From JBCBWG01 sp036804185 (GTDB lineage Bacteria > Pseudomonadota > Alphaproteobacteria > Rhizobiales > Hyphomicrobiaceae), in assembly GCA_050330095.1 (NCBI GenBank), contig JBHJOC010000102.1:1-37850 (forward strand): a stretch of 37,850 nucleotides of DNA, given 5' to 3'. Both the position numbers and the translations under genes were made by a program. The notes beneath the pieces were generated by a model that made no database searches, had not been told where the DNA came from, and saw nothing but the letters and a program-made list of their open reading frames with translations. Positions 7,095 to 14,988 of this stretch are shown piece by piece. Positions within the stretch are counted from its first letter, which is position 1, and each line of letters begins with the position of its first letter.

Positions 7095-8870
7095 TTGGAT
7101 TTTCGCCTCAGCGCTGAAGATTTGACAGTTGCCGAACTGCTTTCGGGGCTGCGCGCATTCGTGCTGCCCGAATTTCAACGTGATTATTCGTGGTCCGCAC
7201 AACAAGCAGAAGACCTCATCGAGGACATTGAGGCCGCGGCAGCCGATCAGGGCCGAGACGATGTGATCGCGCCTTATTTCATTGGGACGTTTCTCTTCGC
7301 TGCAGGCGGCGACGATGCTTCGATTCGTGACTACCTGATCATCGATGGCCAGCAGCGCCTGACAACGCTCACGGTGCTCCTCGCAGTCTTGCGCGATCTC
7401 GAGCAGGATCTTGCTATCCGCGACAGGCTCCATCGCCACATTGCCGTCTGGTCGCCGTCAAATGCCGAACTCGGCGATGCGTTCCACCTGACGCCGCGCG
7501 AGGCAGACCGGCGCTTCTTTGCGCGCTGGTATCAGAAGCTCGGTGCCACCGCGAAGGCCCGCCGCACATCGCTTGCAAGTCAGGCGACCGCAGCTCAGAG
7601 GCGAGTCGAGACCATTCGTTCATATTTCCGTCAGCGCTTGCGGCGCTACGAACCAGACCAGCGACGCAGCCTCGCAAGATTCGTTCTCGATGGCTGCAGG
7701 CTGGTCGCGATGTCGACGCCAAGCCTCGACTATGCCTATCAGATCTTCCTGTCGATCAACGGCCGCGGCCTTCCGCTGACCGAGGACGATATCGTTCTCG
7801 CCGAGGTGATCGGACCGCTCGATGCCGATCAGCGCCGTCGCTACGAGCCCATCGTCGCTCAGATGGCACGGTATCGAGACGGAGCCGAGCGCAGCCGCGC
7901 ACGCGGGAAGACATTCTTTACGCACCTCGTTGCGCAACAGGGCTGGGGCGCGCGCACGCTCATCGCAGAGCTCCGGCGTGCGGTCAGCGATGCCGGCGGT
8001 GCGAGGGCCTTTGCGCGGAACGTCTTTCAACCGCTCGCCGATGCCTACCTCCTCACGCGCTGTGAACCGGGAACCGCGGCCGGGCTCGATCCAGAGGTTC
8101 GAGAGGGGCTCGAACGTCTCGCCTTGCTCGAGGCCCTCTGTGATGACGAGTGGGTGGGCGTTGCGATGCTCGGCCTGTCGCGTCTCGGCACCTCGCACCC
8201 GGAGACGCTGGGGTTCCTTGCGGCCCTCGACCGCTTTGCCCACGCCCAGCTTGCCATCCGTCCGACGCGCTCGGAAAGGCGCAAGCGCTTTTTGCGCGCC
8301 CTTCGCAGCCTAAGGTCGTCCGATGGCGACTTCGACTACCGGGCAGCGCTTTCTCTGACGCCGAATGAACAGGCCAGGGTCCTGCGCCGCTGCGCGATCG
8401 GGCTCGACGACACCGCTACGCGCACCGGTAAGGCGTTCCTCATTCGCCTCGACATGATGCTCTCTGGCCGACCTGCTTCATGGTACCGCAGCTTCGTCGG
8501 CTCGTTGAAACCGGGCAACGGCGTTTCGGTCGAGCACATCTTGCCCAAGGGGAGAACGTTGCCGCAGGCGAGCCCGTGGCGGTTGCGCTTCCCCGACCCT
8601 ATCGAGCGTCGGGCGCTTGCCGACAGAATCGGCAATCTCCTGCTTGTTGGCGAACGCCAGAACCGGCGCGCAGCCCAATTCGAATGGACCGTCAAGCGCG
8701 ATGGCTTCCTCGCCGACCCGGTCTCGTCGCAATTCGCGATGGTGCGCGAGCTTGCCGACGTCGACGACTGGACTCGTGAAGCGCTTGAGGCGCGGCAGGT
8801 CGCAATGATGAAGCTCGTCACTGAGATCTGGTCCCTCGACGCCGGCGCCCCAGAACTCAGCGAAGTATAG
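7095..8870 (+). CDS. DUF262 / DUF1524 (GmrSD-like) protein
   Basis: A 591-residue protein joining the two halves of the GmrSD type IV restriction family. The N-terminal DUF262 (ParB/Srx-like NTPase) domain shows LPEFQRDYSW (24-33) and the hallmark IDGQQRLTTL (83-92). The C-terminal DUF1524 domain is an HNH/His-Me nuclease: VEHILPKG (479-486, with H481) and IGNLLLVGERQNRRA (512-526, with N514 and N523). GmrSD cuts glucosylated hydroxymethylcytosine phage DNA; other DUF262 proteins serve in varied defence systems. The start is TTG at 7095, supported by AAAGGG 8 bases upstream. It stands alone, with no restriction, toxin or phage genes nearby and base composition like its neighbours. An antiphage role is inferred from family only. 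Confidence 0.9.
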   Translation: MDFRLSAEDLTVAELLSGLRAFVLPEFQRDYSWSAQQAEDLIEDIEAAAADQGRDDVIAPYFIGTFLFAAGGDDASIRDYLIIDGQQRLTTLTVLLAVLRDLEQDLAIRDRLHRHIAVWSPSNAELGDAFHLTPREADRRFFARWYQKLGATAKARRTSLASQATAAQRRVETIRSYFRQRLRRYEPDQRRSLARFVLDGCRLVAMSTPSLDYAYQIFLSINGRGLPLTEDDIVLAEVIGPLDADQRRRYEPIVAQMARYRDGAERSRARGKTFFTHLVAQQGWGARTLIAELRRAVSDAGGARAFARNVFQPLADAYLLTRCEPGTAAGLDPEVREGLERLALLEALCDDEWVGVAMLGLSRLGTSHPETLGFLAALDRFAHAQLAIRPTRSERRKRFLRALRSLRSSDGDFDYRAALSLTPNEQARVLRRCAIGLDDTATRTGKAFLIRLDMMLSGRPASWYRSFVGSLKPGNGVSVEHILPKGRTLPQASPWRLRFPDPIERRALADRIGNLLLVGERQNRRAAQFEWTVKRDGFLADPVSSQFAMVRELADVDDWTREALEARQVAMMKLVTEIWSLDAGAPELSEV

Positions 8871-9052
8871 CTTGGGCAGCGATTGCCGACCCGTGATCCA
8901 CCGACGCTCGCCGCAAAGGAAGTGCTCGGCGCCTCGACGCACGCTGATCCGGTCAGCGACGTGTTCCGCGCGGAACTGATCCCGAGGCCCGACCATGGTC
9001 AACCTTCGACAGCGCCGCAATCCAGCGGCGCGCACGCAAAGGGTCAACCGCC

Positions 9053-9364
9053 ATGTCCGTCGTCTCCAAACTCACCGCCATCGTCGTCGCAACAGGACTG
9101 TTGATGCAGGCCAGCGCGCCAGCGACCCTCACAGCAAAGCTTGTTGTTGCCGCAACAACCGTCGCTGGCGTCGCAGTCACCATGACCGAGCCTGCAGCGG
9201 CGCGCTCCCGCGAGGAACGCCAGCAGGACCGCTACATGCGACGCGCCGAACGCGCGGTTGCCCGTGCCGACCGTGCTCAGCATCGGGCTGATCGTGCGCA
9301 ACTTCGTGCGGACTATCGTTACAAGAAGGCGACCTCACGCATCATGGGCCTGCCGCCCAAATGA
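9053..9364 (+). CDS. Small exported arginine-rich protein
   Basis: A 103-residue protein of unknown family. Two hydrophobic stretches (about 6-20 and 28-44) form a long signal-peptide-like N-terminus ending at EPAAA (46-50), a plausible signal peptidase site. The remaining 53 residues are strongly basic and helical: a run of Arg-Ala-x-Arg-Ala-Asp units (residues 63-86) repeats with a spacing of about seven. It has no cysteine. This could be a periplasmic or surface-bound cationic helix. An AAAGGG at 11 bases upstream of the ATG is an acceptable ribosome-binding site. It follows the DUF262 gene by 182 bases; any relation is unproven. Confidence 0.7.
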   Translation: MSVVSKLTAIVVATGLLMQASAPATLTAKLVVAATTVAGVAVTMTEPAAARSREERQQDRYMRRAERAVARADRAQHRADRAQLRADYRYKKATSRIMGLPPK

Positions 9365-9479
9365 GCAACTGGGCAACCGATGAAGGTTGGCCTCTCGTGC
9401 GCCAGCTCTGTTTCGTTAGCTGCCGACGGCGTCAGAACGCGCGGGCTTCGGTCAGGCCAGTTTGATCAAGCCAGCCTAA

Positions 9480-11090
9480 TCAGCTCGGTTTGATCAGGCG
9501 GCCTTCAAGGCCATCGTTAATCAGCCGGCGCGTTTCCTCGATGCCGTACAGCTCGATGAACGGCCCGATCCGTGGCCCCTCGCTTTGGCCAAGCAGCACC
9601 TGATAGAGCGCTTGATACCAGGAGCGGAGCGTTTCTGGCGTGTAGCCGTGCGCCTTGCCGGTGTCGGTCACGAGGTTCTGCAGCATCGTTGCGTCGGCAG
9701 TGGTCGGCATGGTCGCGAGTGCGGCTGCGAGTGCACGGAACGCCACGGCCTCGCTTTCCGTTGCCGCGCGATAGGACTTCTTCGGCTTCTCGAAATCTCG
9801 GTAATAGGCGATGGCGTAGCCGACGAGATGGTCGAGGATCGGTTCGCTCTCGGGCGTCGCCTCTGACGCATAACGTCGAATGAAGCCCCAAAGCATGGAT
9901 TTTTCTTCGGCATTCGACACGGCTGCAAGGTTTCGCAGCAGGCCAAAGCTGATCGGGAGTGTCGCGGCCGGCGGGTTGCCGCCGTGGATGTGCCATACGG
10001 GATTGTCGATTCGTTGTCCTGCCTCCTGCCTCGTGTAGCTCGAAAGATGGCTCAGGTACTCGTCGACCGTCTTTGGAATCACGTCGAAGTAGAGCTTCTT
10101 TGCACTCTTCGGCCTCTGGTACATGAACAGCGACAAGCTCTCGGGCGAGGCGTAGGTCAGCCATTGTTCGATCGTAATTCCGTTGCCTTTCGACTTTGAA
10201 ATCTTCTCGCCCTTCTCGTCGAGGAACAGCTCGTAATTGAAGCCCTCGGGCGGCGTCCCGCCCAGCGCCTTGCAGATTTGCGAGGAGAGAGTGACGGAAT
10301 CGATCAGGTCCTTCCCGGCCATCTCGTAGTCGACCCCAAGCGCTGTCCAACGCATCGCCCAGTCAGCCTTCCACTGGCATTTGACCCGGCCGCCCGTAAC
10401 CGGCGTCGTCACGTCGTCACCGGTCTCGGGATCGAGGTAGGTCACGGTTCCCGCTGCAACATCGCGGGCGATCATCGGAACCTGCAGAACCTTGCCCGTA
10501 CGTTCGCAGACCGGCAGGAACGGCGAATAGGTTGCCTGACGCTCGGCCCCGAGTGTCGGGAGGATGATGGCCATCACCGCGTCGTAGGCCCTCAACATCG
10601 CCATCAGCGTCGCGTCCATCATGCCTGACCGGTAGCATTCGGTCGCGGAGTAGAACTCGTATTCGAACCCGAACTGATCGAGGAACGCATTGAGGCGGGC
10701 GTTGTTATGGTGCGCAAAGCTTGCATGCGTGCCGAACGGGTCAGGCACCGAAGTCAAAGGGCGATCAAGCCAGGCTGTCAGCATCTGCTTGTTCGGCACG
10801 TTGTCTGGAACCTTTCGCAGACCGTCCATATCGTCGGAAAAGCAAATCAGCCGCGTCTTCCAGCGCCCATCCGTCAACACCTCAAAGGCGTGGCGCACCA
10901 TTGACGTGCGCGCGACCTCGCCGAACGTTCCGATATGCGGCAGGCCAGAGGGTCCGTAGCCTGTTTCGAACACGACGGGACGGGTCGCGTCCGGATCGAG
11001 CCGCTCCAGTCGCTTGACGAGGCGGCGCGCTTCCTCGAATGGCCACGCGCGGGCGGACTGGGCTAGGTCCTGCATGTCGGATTGATCCAT
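9480..11090 (-). CDS. lysK: Lysyl-tRNA synthetase, class I
   Basis: Attaches lysine to tRNA-Lys. This is the class I (archaeal-type) enzyme, not the class II LysS of most bacteria; class I LysRS is known in archaea, spirochaetes and many alphaproteobacteria. The 536-residue product has the Rossmann-fold signatures GPSGLPHIGT (46-55, HIGH equivalent) and KISKS (296-300, KMSKS equivalent), followed by the helical anticodon-binding region. Length matches bacterial class I LysRS. The start at 11090 is the first ATG; its Shine-Dalgarno is weak. It is divergent from the TerB-like gene, with 212 bases between them. Confidence 0.96.
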   Translation of the reverse strand: MDQSDMQDLAQSARAWPFEEARRLVKRLERLDPDATRPVVFETGYGPSGLPHIGTFGEVARTSMVRHAFEVLTDGRWKTRLICFSDDMDGLRKVPDNVPNKQMLTAWLDRPLTSVPDPFGTHASFAHHNNARLNAFLDQFGFEYEFYSATECYRSGMMDATLMAMLRAYDAVMAIILPTLGAERQATYSPFLPVCERTGKVLQVPMIARDVAAGTVTYLDPETGDDVTTPVTGGRVKCQWKADWAMRWTALGVDYEMAGKDLIDSVTLSSQICKALGGTPPEGFNYELFLDEKGEKISKSKGNGITIEQWLTYASPESLSLFMYQRPKSAKKLYFDVIPKTVDEYLSHLSSYTRQEAGQRIDNPVWHIHGGNPPAATLPISFGLLRNLAAVSNAEEKSMLWGFIRRYASEATPESEPILDHLVGYAIAYYRDFEKPKKSYRAATESEAVAFRALAAALATMPTTADATMLQNLVTDTGKAHGYTPETLRSWYQALYQVLLGQSEGPRIGPFIELYGIEETRRLINDGLEGRLIKPS

Positions 11091-11302
11091 TCACGGTGAC
11101 AGTGGATTGTGGAGACAGCTGAAGCAGCCATCCCAAGGGTGTTAAGGTGCCGCCGGCTCCTCGCGCTTAGTCGGTGCGCGCCGCTCGAACTCGCGTGCTA
11201 TAGCTCGGACTTGACCTGCCTGCTACCGCACGCGACAGCGCGCCGTAAAGTCTCGATCGCCGCCGTTTCTTTTGCCGCCACTTCCGAGGAGTGACCCAGG
11301 CC

Positions 11303-11728
11303 ATGCCAGCGGTTTTGTCGCCGGAACAAGCCCTGATTTACAGTATGATCACCATCGCAGCAGCTGACCGCTCGCTCTCGGACAGTGAGCTGAGGCGCAT
11401 TGGCACGATGGTGCGCGAGTTGCCGCCGTTCCGCGATTTCGACGAGCAGCGGCTCGTTGGCGAGGCGCAGATGTGCGGTGAGATCATGTCCGGCGATGGA
11501 GGTCTTGAAGCAATCCTCGGCCTGATCGCTGAAGCCCTGCCGCCGCACTTGCGCGAAACCGCCTACATGCTCGCCTGCGAGGTCGCTGTGGCGGACCACC
11601 GGATTGAGCCCGAGGAATCCCGCTTCCTCGATCTGCTCGGGCGCCGGCTCGGCCTTGATCCGCTGATCAGGCGCGCGCTCGAGCGTGGAGCACAAGCGCG
11701 CCACCAGCGGCTTCGCACGCGCGACTGA
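11303..11728 (+). CDS. TerB-like (tellurite-resistance B domain) protein
   Basis: A 141-residue helical protein with the TerB fold, in which two helical repeats each carry an acidic loop: AAADRSLSDSE in the first half and AVADHRIEPEE in the second, the places where TerB-like proteins bind metal. Function is unknown; TerB-like proteins occur in stress and envelope contexts, and a tellurite role should not be assumed. I choose ATG 11303, with GAGGAG 11 bases upstream, over the in-frame GTG at 11291, which directly abuts that motif. It is 56 bases upstream of the SDR gene on the same strand and may be co-transcribed with it. Confidence 0.82.
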   Translation: MPAVLSPEQALIYSMITIAAADRSLSDSELRRIGTMVRELPPFRDFDEQRLVGEAQMCGEIMSGDGGLEAILGLIAEALPPHLRETAYMLACEVAVADHRIEPEESRFLDLLGRRLGLDPLIRRALERGAQARHQRLRTRD

Positions 11729-11784
11729 GGACAGGGCTCTCAGGAAAGCTTGAAACAACAACAAACACGTGGAGGAAACGCTCG

Positions 11785-12528
11785 ATGGTCACGCGTCGCA
11801 GATCTGCACTCATCACAGGTGCCGGCCAGAACATCGGGAGGGCCATCGCGCTTCGACTTGCCCGTGATGGCTTCGACGTCGCGATCAACGGGCGCAAGAA
11901 TCGCTCGATTTGCGACGAAACGGCCTCGCTCTGCCGCGAGCTTGGCGTCGAGGCCGACGTCATCATGGGTGACGTCGGTGTGAGAGGCGATGCCGACAGC
12001 GTTGCAGACCGCGCGATTGCTCGCTTCGGCTGCATCGATGCGCTCATCCACAACGCGGCAATCCGGCCAGAGGGGTCGTTCCTCGAGATCAGCGACGCTG
12101 AATGGGATGAGGTGATGGCGGTGAACTATGGCGCGGCGGTCTGGCTCTCGCGCAAATGCCTGCCAGGGATGGTGGCGCGGGGTTGGGGCCGGATCGTGAC
12201 TTTTGCCGGCATGAACGCGATCAATGGCTATAACGGCCGTGCCCACGTGTCGGCCTCGAAGCACGCGGCCTGGGGCCTGACGAAAGCGCTGGCCAAGGAA
12301 TTCGGGCCGAAGGGCGTCACGGTGAATATCATCTCGCCCGGGCCAACCCGGTCGGAGCACGAGGACGCCGCGATGACGGCGCACGTCAAGTCCCAGGTGT
12401 CGCGCATTCCTATCGGCCGCTTGGGCGAGCCCGAAGAAATCGCTGCGGTCGTCTCACTGATGTGCGGACCCGATGGCGGCTTCCTCAACGGTCAACTCGT
12501 CCAGGTGAACGGCGGAACGCAGACTTAG
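11785..12528 (+). CDS. Short-chain dehydrogenase/reductase family protein with degenerate active site
   Basis: A 247-residue classical SDR fold close to FabG-type reductases. The dinucleotide motif TGAGQNIG (11-18), the HNAA variant of NNAG (89-92), the Asn in MAVNYG (N114) and the C-terminal GQLVQVNGG are all in place. The catalytic triad is not: the YxxxK motif reads VSASK, with Val at 155 where Tyr belongs and Lys kept at 159, and the Ser 13 residues earlier is Gly (G142, in TFAGM). Neighbouring candidates are H154 and Y149. So NAD(P) binding is likely but ordinary ketoreductase chemistry is not. It has a strong ribosome-binding site (GGAGG). Similar HVSASK-type SDRs may form a subfamily; substrate unknown. 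Confidence 0.88.
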   Translation: MVTRRRSALITGAGQNIGRAIALRLARDGFDVAINGRKNRSICDETASLCRELGVEADVIMGDVGVRGDADSVADRAIARFGCIDALIHNAAIRPEGSFLEISDAEWDEVMAVNYGAAVWLSRKCLPGMVARGWGRIVTFAGMNAINGYNGRAHVSASKHAAWGLTKALAKEFGPKGVTVNIISPGPTRSEHEDAAMTAHVKSQVSRIPIGRLGEPEEIAAVVSLMCGPDGGFLNGQLVQVNGGTQT

Positions 12529-12710
12529 GGCGCCTCCGATCCAAGTGGGGCCGATCTGTTGTTTCCGCTGACGTGCGTTCCAGCCCTCGAGGCCGGGCGC
12601 ACCGCGGAGGCGGCGCATCGCGCCTCGTCCCGTTGCTCCCGGACGAGCGTTTCGAGACGATTGCTTCCAATCGCGAGAGTCACACGCCCCAAAGACCAAA
12701 TACGCCCTGA

Positions 12711-13892
12711 TCACTTGTCCGCTGGCTTGATCCGCCTGCCGACGGGAACGGTTGTGTCGTCCGATGGTCCAGTGATCGGACGGGCGTCTGCCGCGATCGC
12801 CTTCTCCCGCCTGCTGCCCACGATGCGCCGCGCTGGCGCAGCCTCCACGGCAGCGCCCGAGCGGACTTTGGCCTCCACATTGGTGTTGCCCGCAGCGTCA
12901 CGCGCAGGGCCCCCCCCGGCGCTCACCATCGTATACGAGTTGGCCCAGCCGTAGGCGAGCATCGTCATGAGGGCCGAGGCTGCGAAACAGTAGGCGCCGG
13001 GCAGAACGGTCGCCTCGGTATAGCCGAGCGAGTTGACGTAGAAGATCATCAACGCGAGCACCATCACGTCCGTCATTGAATAGCGGCCAAGAACCTCCAT
13101 CGTCGCGATCGAGCGTTGGCGAAACTCGGGCGTCAGATCGGGACTGGTGACGAGCGTGAGCAGATAGAACAGCTTGAGAAATGGAAACACGATCGAAAAC
13201 AGCAGCAAGACAGCACACAGAAAGTACTCGCCGTTCTGATAAAGCGCGAAAATGATCGTCGCGATCGAGTGGCTGTCGGTCCAGACATAGATGGTCGTGA
13301 ATTGGATCACGGGCAGGATCACGCCAAGCACGAACAGCACCGTCGCAAGAATGATGAAGAAGCTCAGGATGAAATTCCAGACGCCTGAGACGGGCCGCGG
13401 CGGCCGTGCCACCGGGGTTACCTCGCTCGCCTCTGTTCTGAGCCACGCGTAGGACAGGATCATGAGAACGACAGCTGCCGTAAAGAAATAGACGCCGTTC
13501 AGGCTGGTCGCGTCGTAGACTCCTTGGCTCTTGATGAAAAAGATCGTCAACGCCAGCACGAGCACGTCATGCATCGACCATTTGCCGAGCCATTCGAGTG
13601 CGCGCAGTTGACGCGACCGGCGCGCGATCTCCGCCTTCGATAGTGTCGAAAGCAGAAGGAGATAAAGAAGCTTGAGGATCGGGAAAACGATCGAGAATAC
13701 AAAGATGATGGTTGCCAGGAACCACTGGTTATCGCGGTAAAGGATCCACACCGTCGACGCGAGTGAGTGCTGGGTCGTCCAGAACACAAACTTGGTCAGC
13801 TTGACGATCGGGAGCGTGATGCCGAGCGCCAGACACACGCTGGCGGCCAGGATCGCCAAGCTCAGCAAGAACCGCCGACCTCCGATCATCAT
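12711..13892 (-). CDS. Tandem paraquat-inducible protein A (PqiA) domain membrane protein
   Basis: An inner-membrane protein of 393 residues made of two repeats of the PqiA domain (about 8-155 and 165-320), each with about four membrane helices. The repeats share an N-terminal LP(I/V)(V/I) proline kink, a FSIVFP(I/F)LKL(L/F)YLL helix and the signature (W/Y)SM(H/T)DV(L/M)VLAL. PqiA works with MCE proteins (PqiB/PqiC) in lipid traffic between the membranes. E. coli PqiA has CxxC zinc ribbons, absent here, and no MCE gene is nearby. A basic, disordered C-terminal tail (about 325-393) is added. The start is 13892 or the adjacent ATG at 13889; GAGGTG lies upstream. Confidence 0.85.
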   Translation of the reverse strand: MMIGGRRFLLSLAILAASVCLALGITLPIVKLTKFVFWTTQHSLASTVWILYRDNQWFLATIIFVFSIVFPILKLLYLLLLSTLSKAEIARRSRQLRALEWLGKWSMHDVLVLALTIFFIKSQGVYDATSLNGVYFFTAAVVLMILSYAWLRTEASEVTPVARPPRPVSGVWNFILSFFIILATVLFVLGVILPVIQFTTIYVWTDSHSIATIIFALYQNGEYFLCAVLLLFSIVFPFLKLFYLLTLVTSPDLTPEFRQRSIATMEVLGRYSMTDVMVLALMIFYVNSLGYTEATVLPGAYCFAASALMTMLAYGWANSYTMVSAGGGPARDAAGNTNVEAKVRSGAAVEAAPARRIVGSRREKAIAADARPITGPSDDTTVPVGRRIKPADK

Positions 13893-14010
13893 CGTTCACC
13901 TCGCCACGCGACCGCCGGTTCCCGTTGCCTGGTGTCGCGGTTCGGGGCCCGCGGTCTCCGTCCCGGATTGCAGTCTTGCTGAATGTTTGATCCAAAACCG
14001 CGAACCCAAC

Positions 14011-14042
14011 AAAAAGCCCTGGCCGTCGTGAACGACCAGGGC
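14011..14042 (-). terminator. Rho-independent terminator of grxD
   Basis: Read on the minus strand, GCCCTGG and CCAGGGC (14036-14042 with 14016-14022) form a 7-base-pair stem with further pairing inside, followed at once by TTTTT (14015-14011). It lies 56 bases after the grxD stop codon and separates it from the PqiA-like gene on the same strand. Confidence 0.85.
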
Positions 14043-14097
14043 GACAAATTCAAGACGGCGGCGGACGATCCGCGCGGGAGCCTCCGCGGCCGCGCGG

Positions 14098-14460
14098 TCA
14101 GGCGATCGCAGTCGGCTTATCGAACGCAACGCCCTTCTGCTCGAGAAGCTGCTGCAATTCGCCCGTCTCATACATCTCGCGAACGATGTCGCAGCCGCCA
14201 ATGAATTCACCCTTCACGTAAAGCTGAGGGATCGTCGGCCAGTTGGCGTACGCCTTGACGCCCTCGCGAATGCCCATGTCTTCGAGGACATTGACGTCTT
14301 TCGCATCGACGCCAAGCAGCGCCACGATCTGGGCGACCTGGGCTGAGAACCCGCACTGCGGGAAGCGTTGCGTGCCTTTCATGAAGAGCACGACGTCATT
14401 GGAGGCGACGGTCGAGCGGATCCAATCCTGAACGTCCTGTCCGGGTGCGATTTGCGTCAT
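14098..14460 (-). CDS. grxD: Monothiol (CGFS) glutaredoxin
   Basis: A 120-residue monothiol glutaredoxin. It coordinates a [2Fe-2S] cluster with glutathione between two monomers or with BolA, and takes part in iron-sulfur cluster delivery and iron sensing. The active site is PQCGFS (C36 in 34-39), preceded by the family's FMKGT (26-30), and the glutathione-binding WPTIPQLYVKGEFIGG and CDI follow. An AGGA lies 8 bases upstream of the ATG at 14460; the open frame upstream to 14544 is not conserved. The next gene upstream on this strand is bolA, its known protein partner, 195 bases away, and a strong terminator lies after its own stop. Confidence 0.96.
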   Translation of the reverse strand: MTQIAPGQDVQDWIRSTVASNDVVLFMKGTQRFPQCGFSAQVAQIVALLGVDAKDVNVLEDMGIREGVKAYANWPTIPQLYVKGEFIGGCDIVREMYETGELQQLLEQKGVAFDKPTAIA

Positions 14461-14520
14461 CGGGGTGATCCTCTGCCAAGGCGGGTCAAGGCCGCCTGCC
14501 TGAGATTTCTGCACACAAGT

Positions 14521-14573
14521 GGCCATGCATGGCGAGCGATGCATTGGCCGCGATCATTGAAAGGCACCGGTGC
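14521..14573. repeat. Two inverted repeats between bolA and grxD
   Basis: GGCCATGCAT (14521-14530) pairs with ATGCAT-T-GGCC (14539-14549) across an 8-base loop, with one bulged base. A perfect 10-base palindrome GCACCGGTGC follows at 14564-14573. Neither is followed by a T-run. In a bolA-grxD transcript they would form hairpins, possibly for RNA processing, stability or attenuation. Confidence 0.6.
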
Positions 14574-14655
14574 GCCTGTCAATCGAGCTTGTCGCTCGGT
14601 TGGCTCCTATGCCGTATCGGACCTGTCGCCACACGCTACTCAACGCACTGCCGCG

Positions 14656-14889
14656 TCAGTCGCTCGCAGCCGTGGTCAGGGCGAGGGCGTGCAGTACCCC
14701 GCCCATGCGGCCCTCGAGTGCCTGATAGACCATTTGATGCTGCTGAACGCGCGTTTTTCCTTTGAACGCTGATGAGACGACGTGAGCTGCGTAATGGTCT
14801 CCGTCGCCTGCGAGATCCTTGATCTCGATGCGGGCATCAGGCAGTGCCGCTTTGATCAGGCGCTCGATTTCTGTGGCATCCATGGCCAT
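14656..14889 (-). CDS. bolA: BolA family protein
   Basis: A 77-residue BolA-like protein with a class II KH-like fold. BolA binds CGFS glutaredoxins and shares a [2Fe-2S] cluster with them, acting in cluster delivery or as a redox/iron-responsive regulator. Visible hallmarks are the N-terminal IERLIKAALPDARIEIKDLAGDG..HYAAHVVSSAF (each half recognised), then the loop KTRVQQHQMVYQAL, a conserved R-x-x-x-H-x-x-V-Y/N helix start. Its start, ATG 14889 (or 14883), has GGAG 8 bases upstream. A much longer open frame reaches back to 15828, but that lies under the RlpA gene and is not coding. Order purL-bolA-grxD on one strand is typical of Hyphomicrobiales. Confidence 0.95.
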   Translation of the reverse strand: MAMDATEIERLIKAALPDARIEIKDLAGDGDHYAAHVVSSAFKGKTRVQQHQMVYQALEGRMGGVLHALALTTAASD

Positions 14890-14988
14890 GCGTTGGGCTC
14901 CGGCTGGGGACTGGTGTTCAAGACCTCTATATAGGTCGCAATTGATCTGCGAAAAAGCTGTCGGGCTCGTTGGTCGTCGGGGGGCGAT

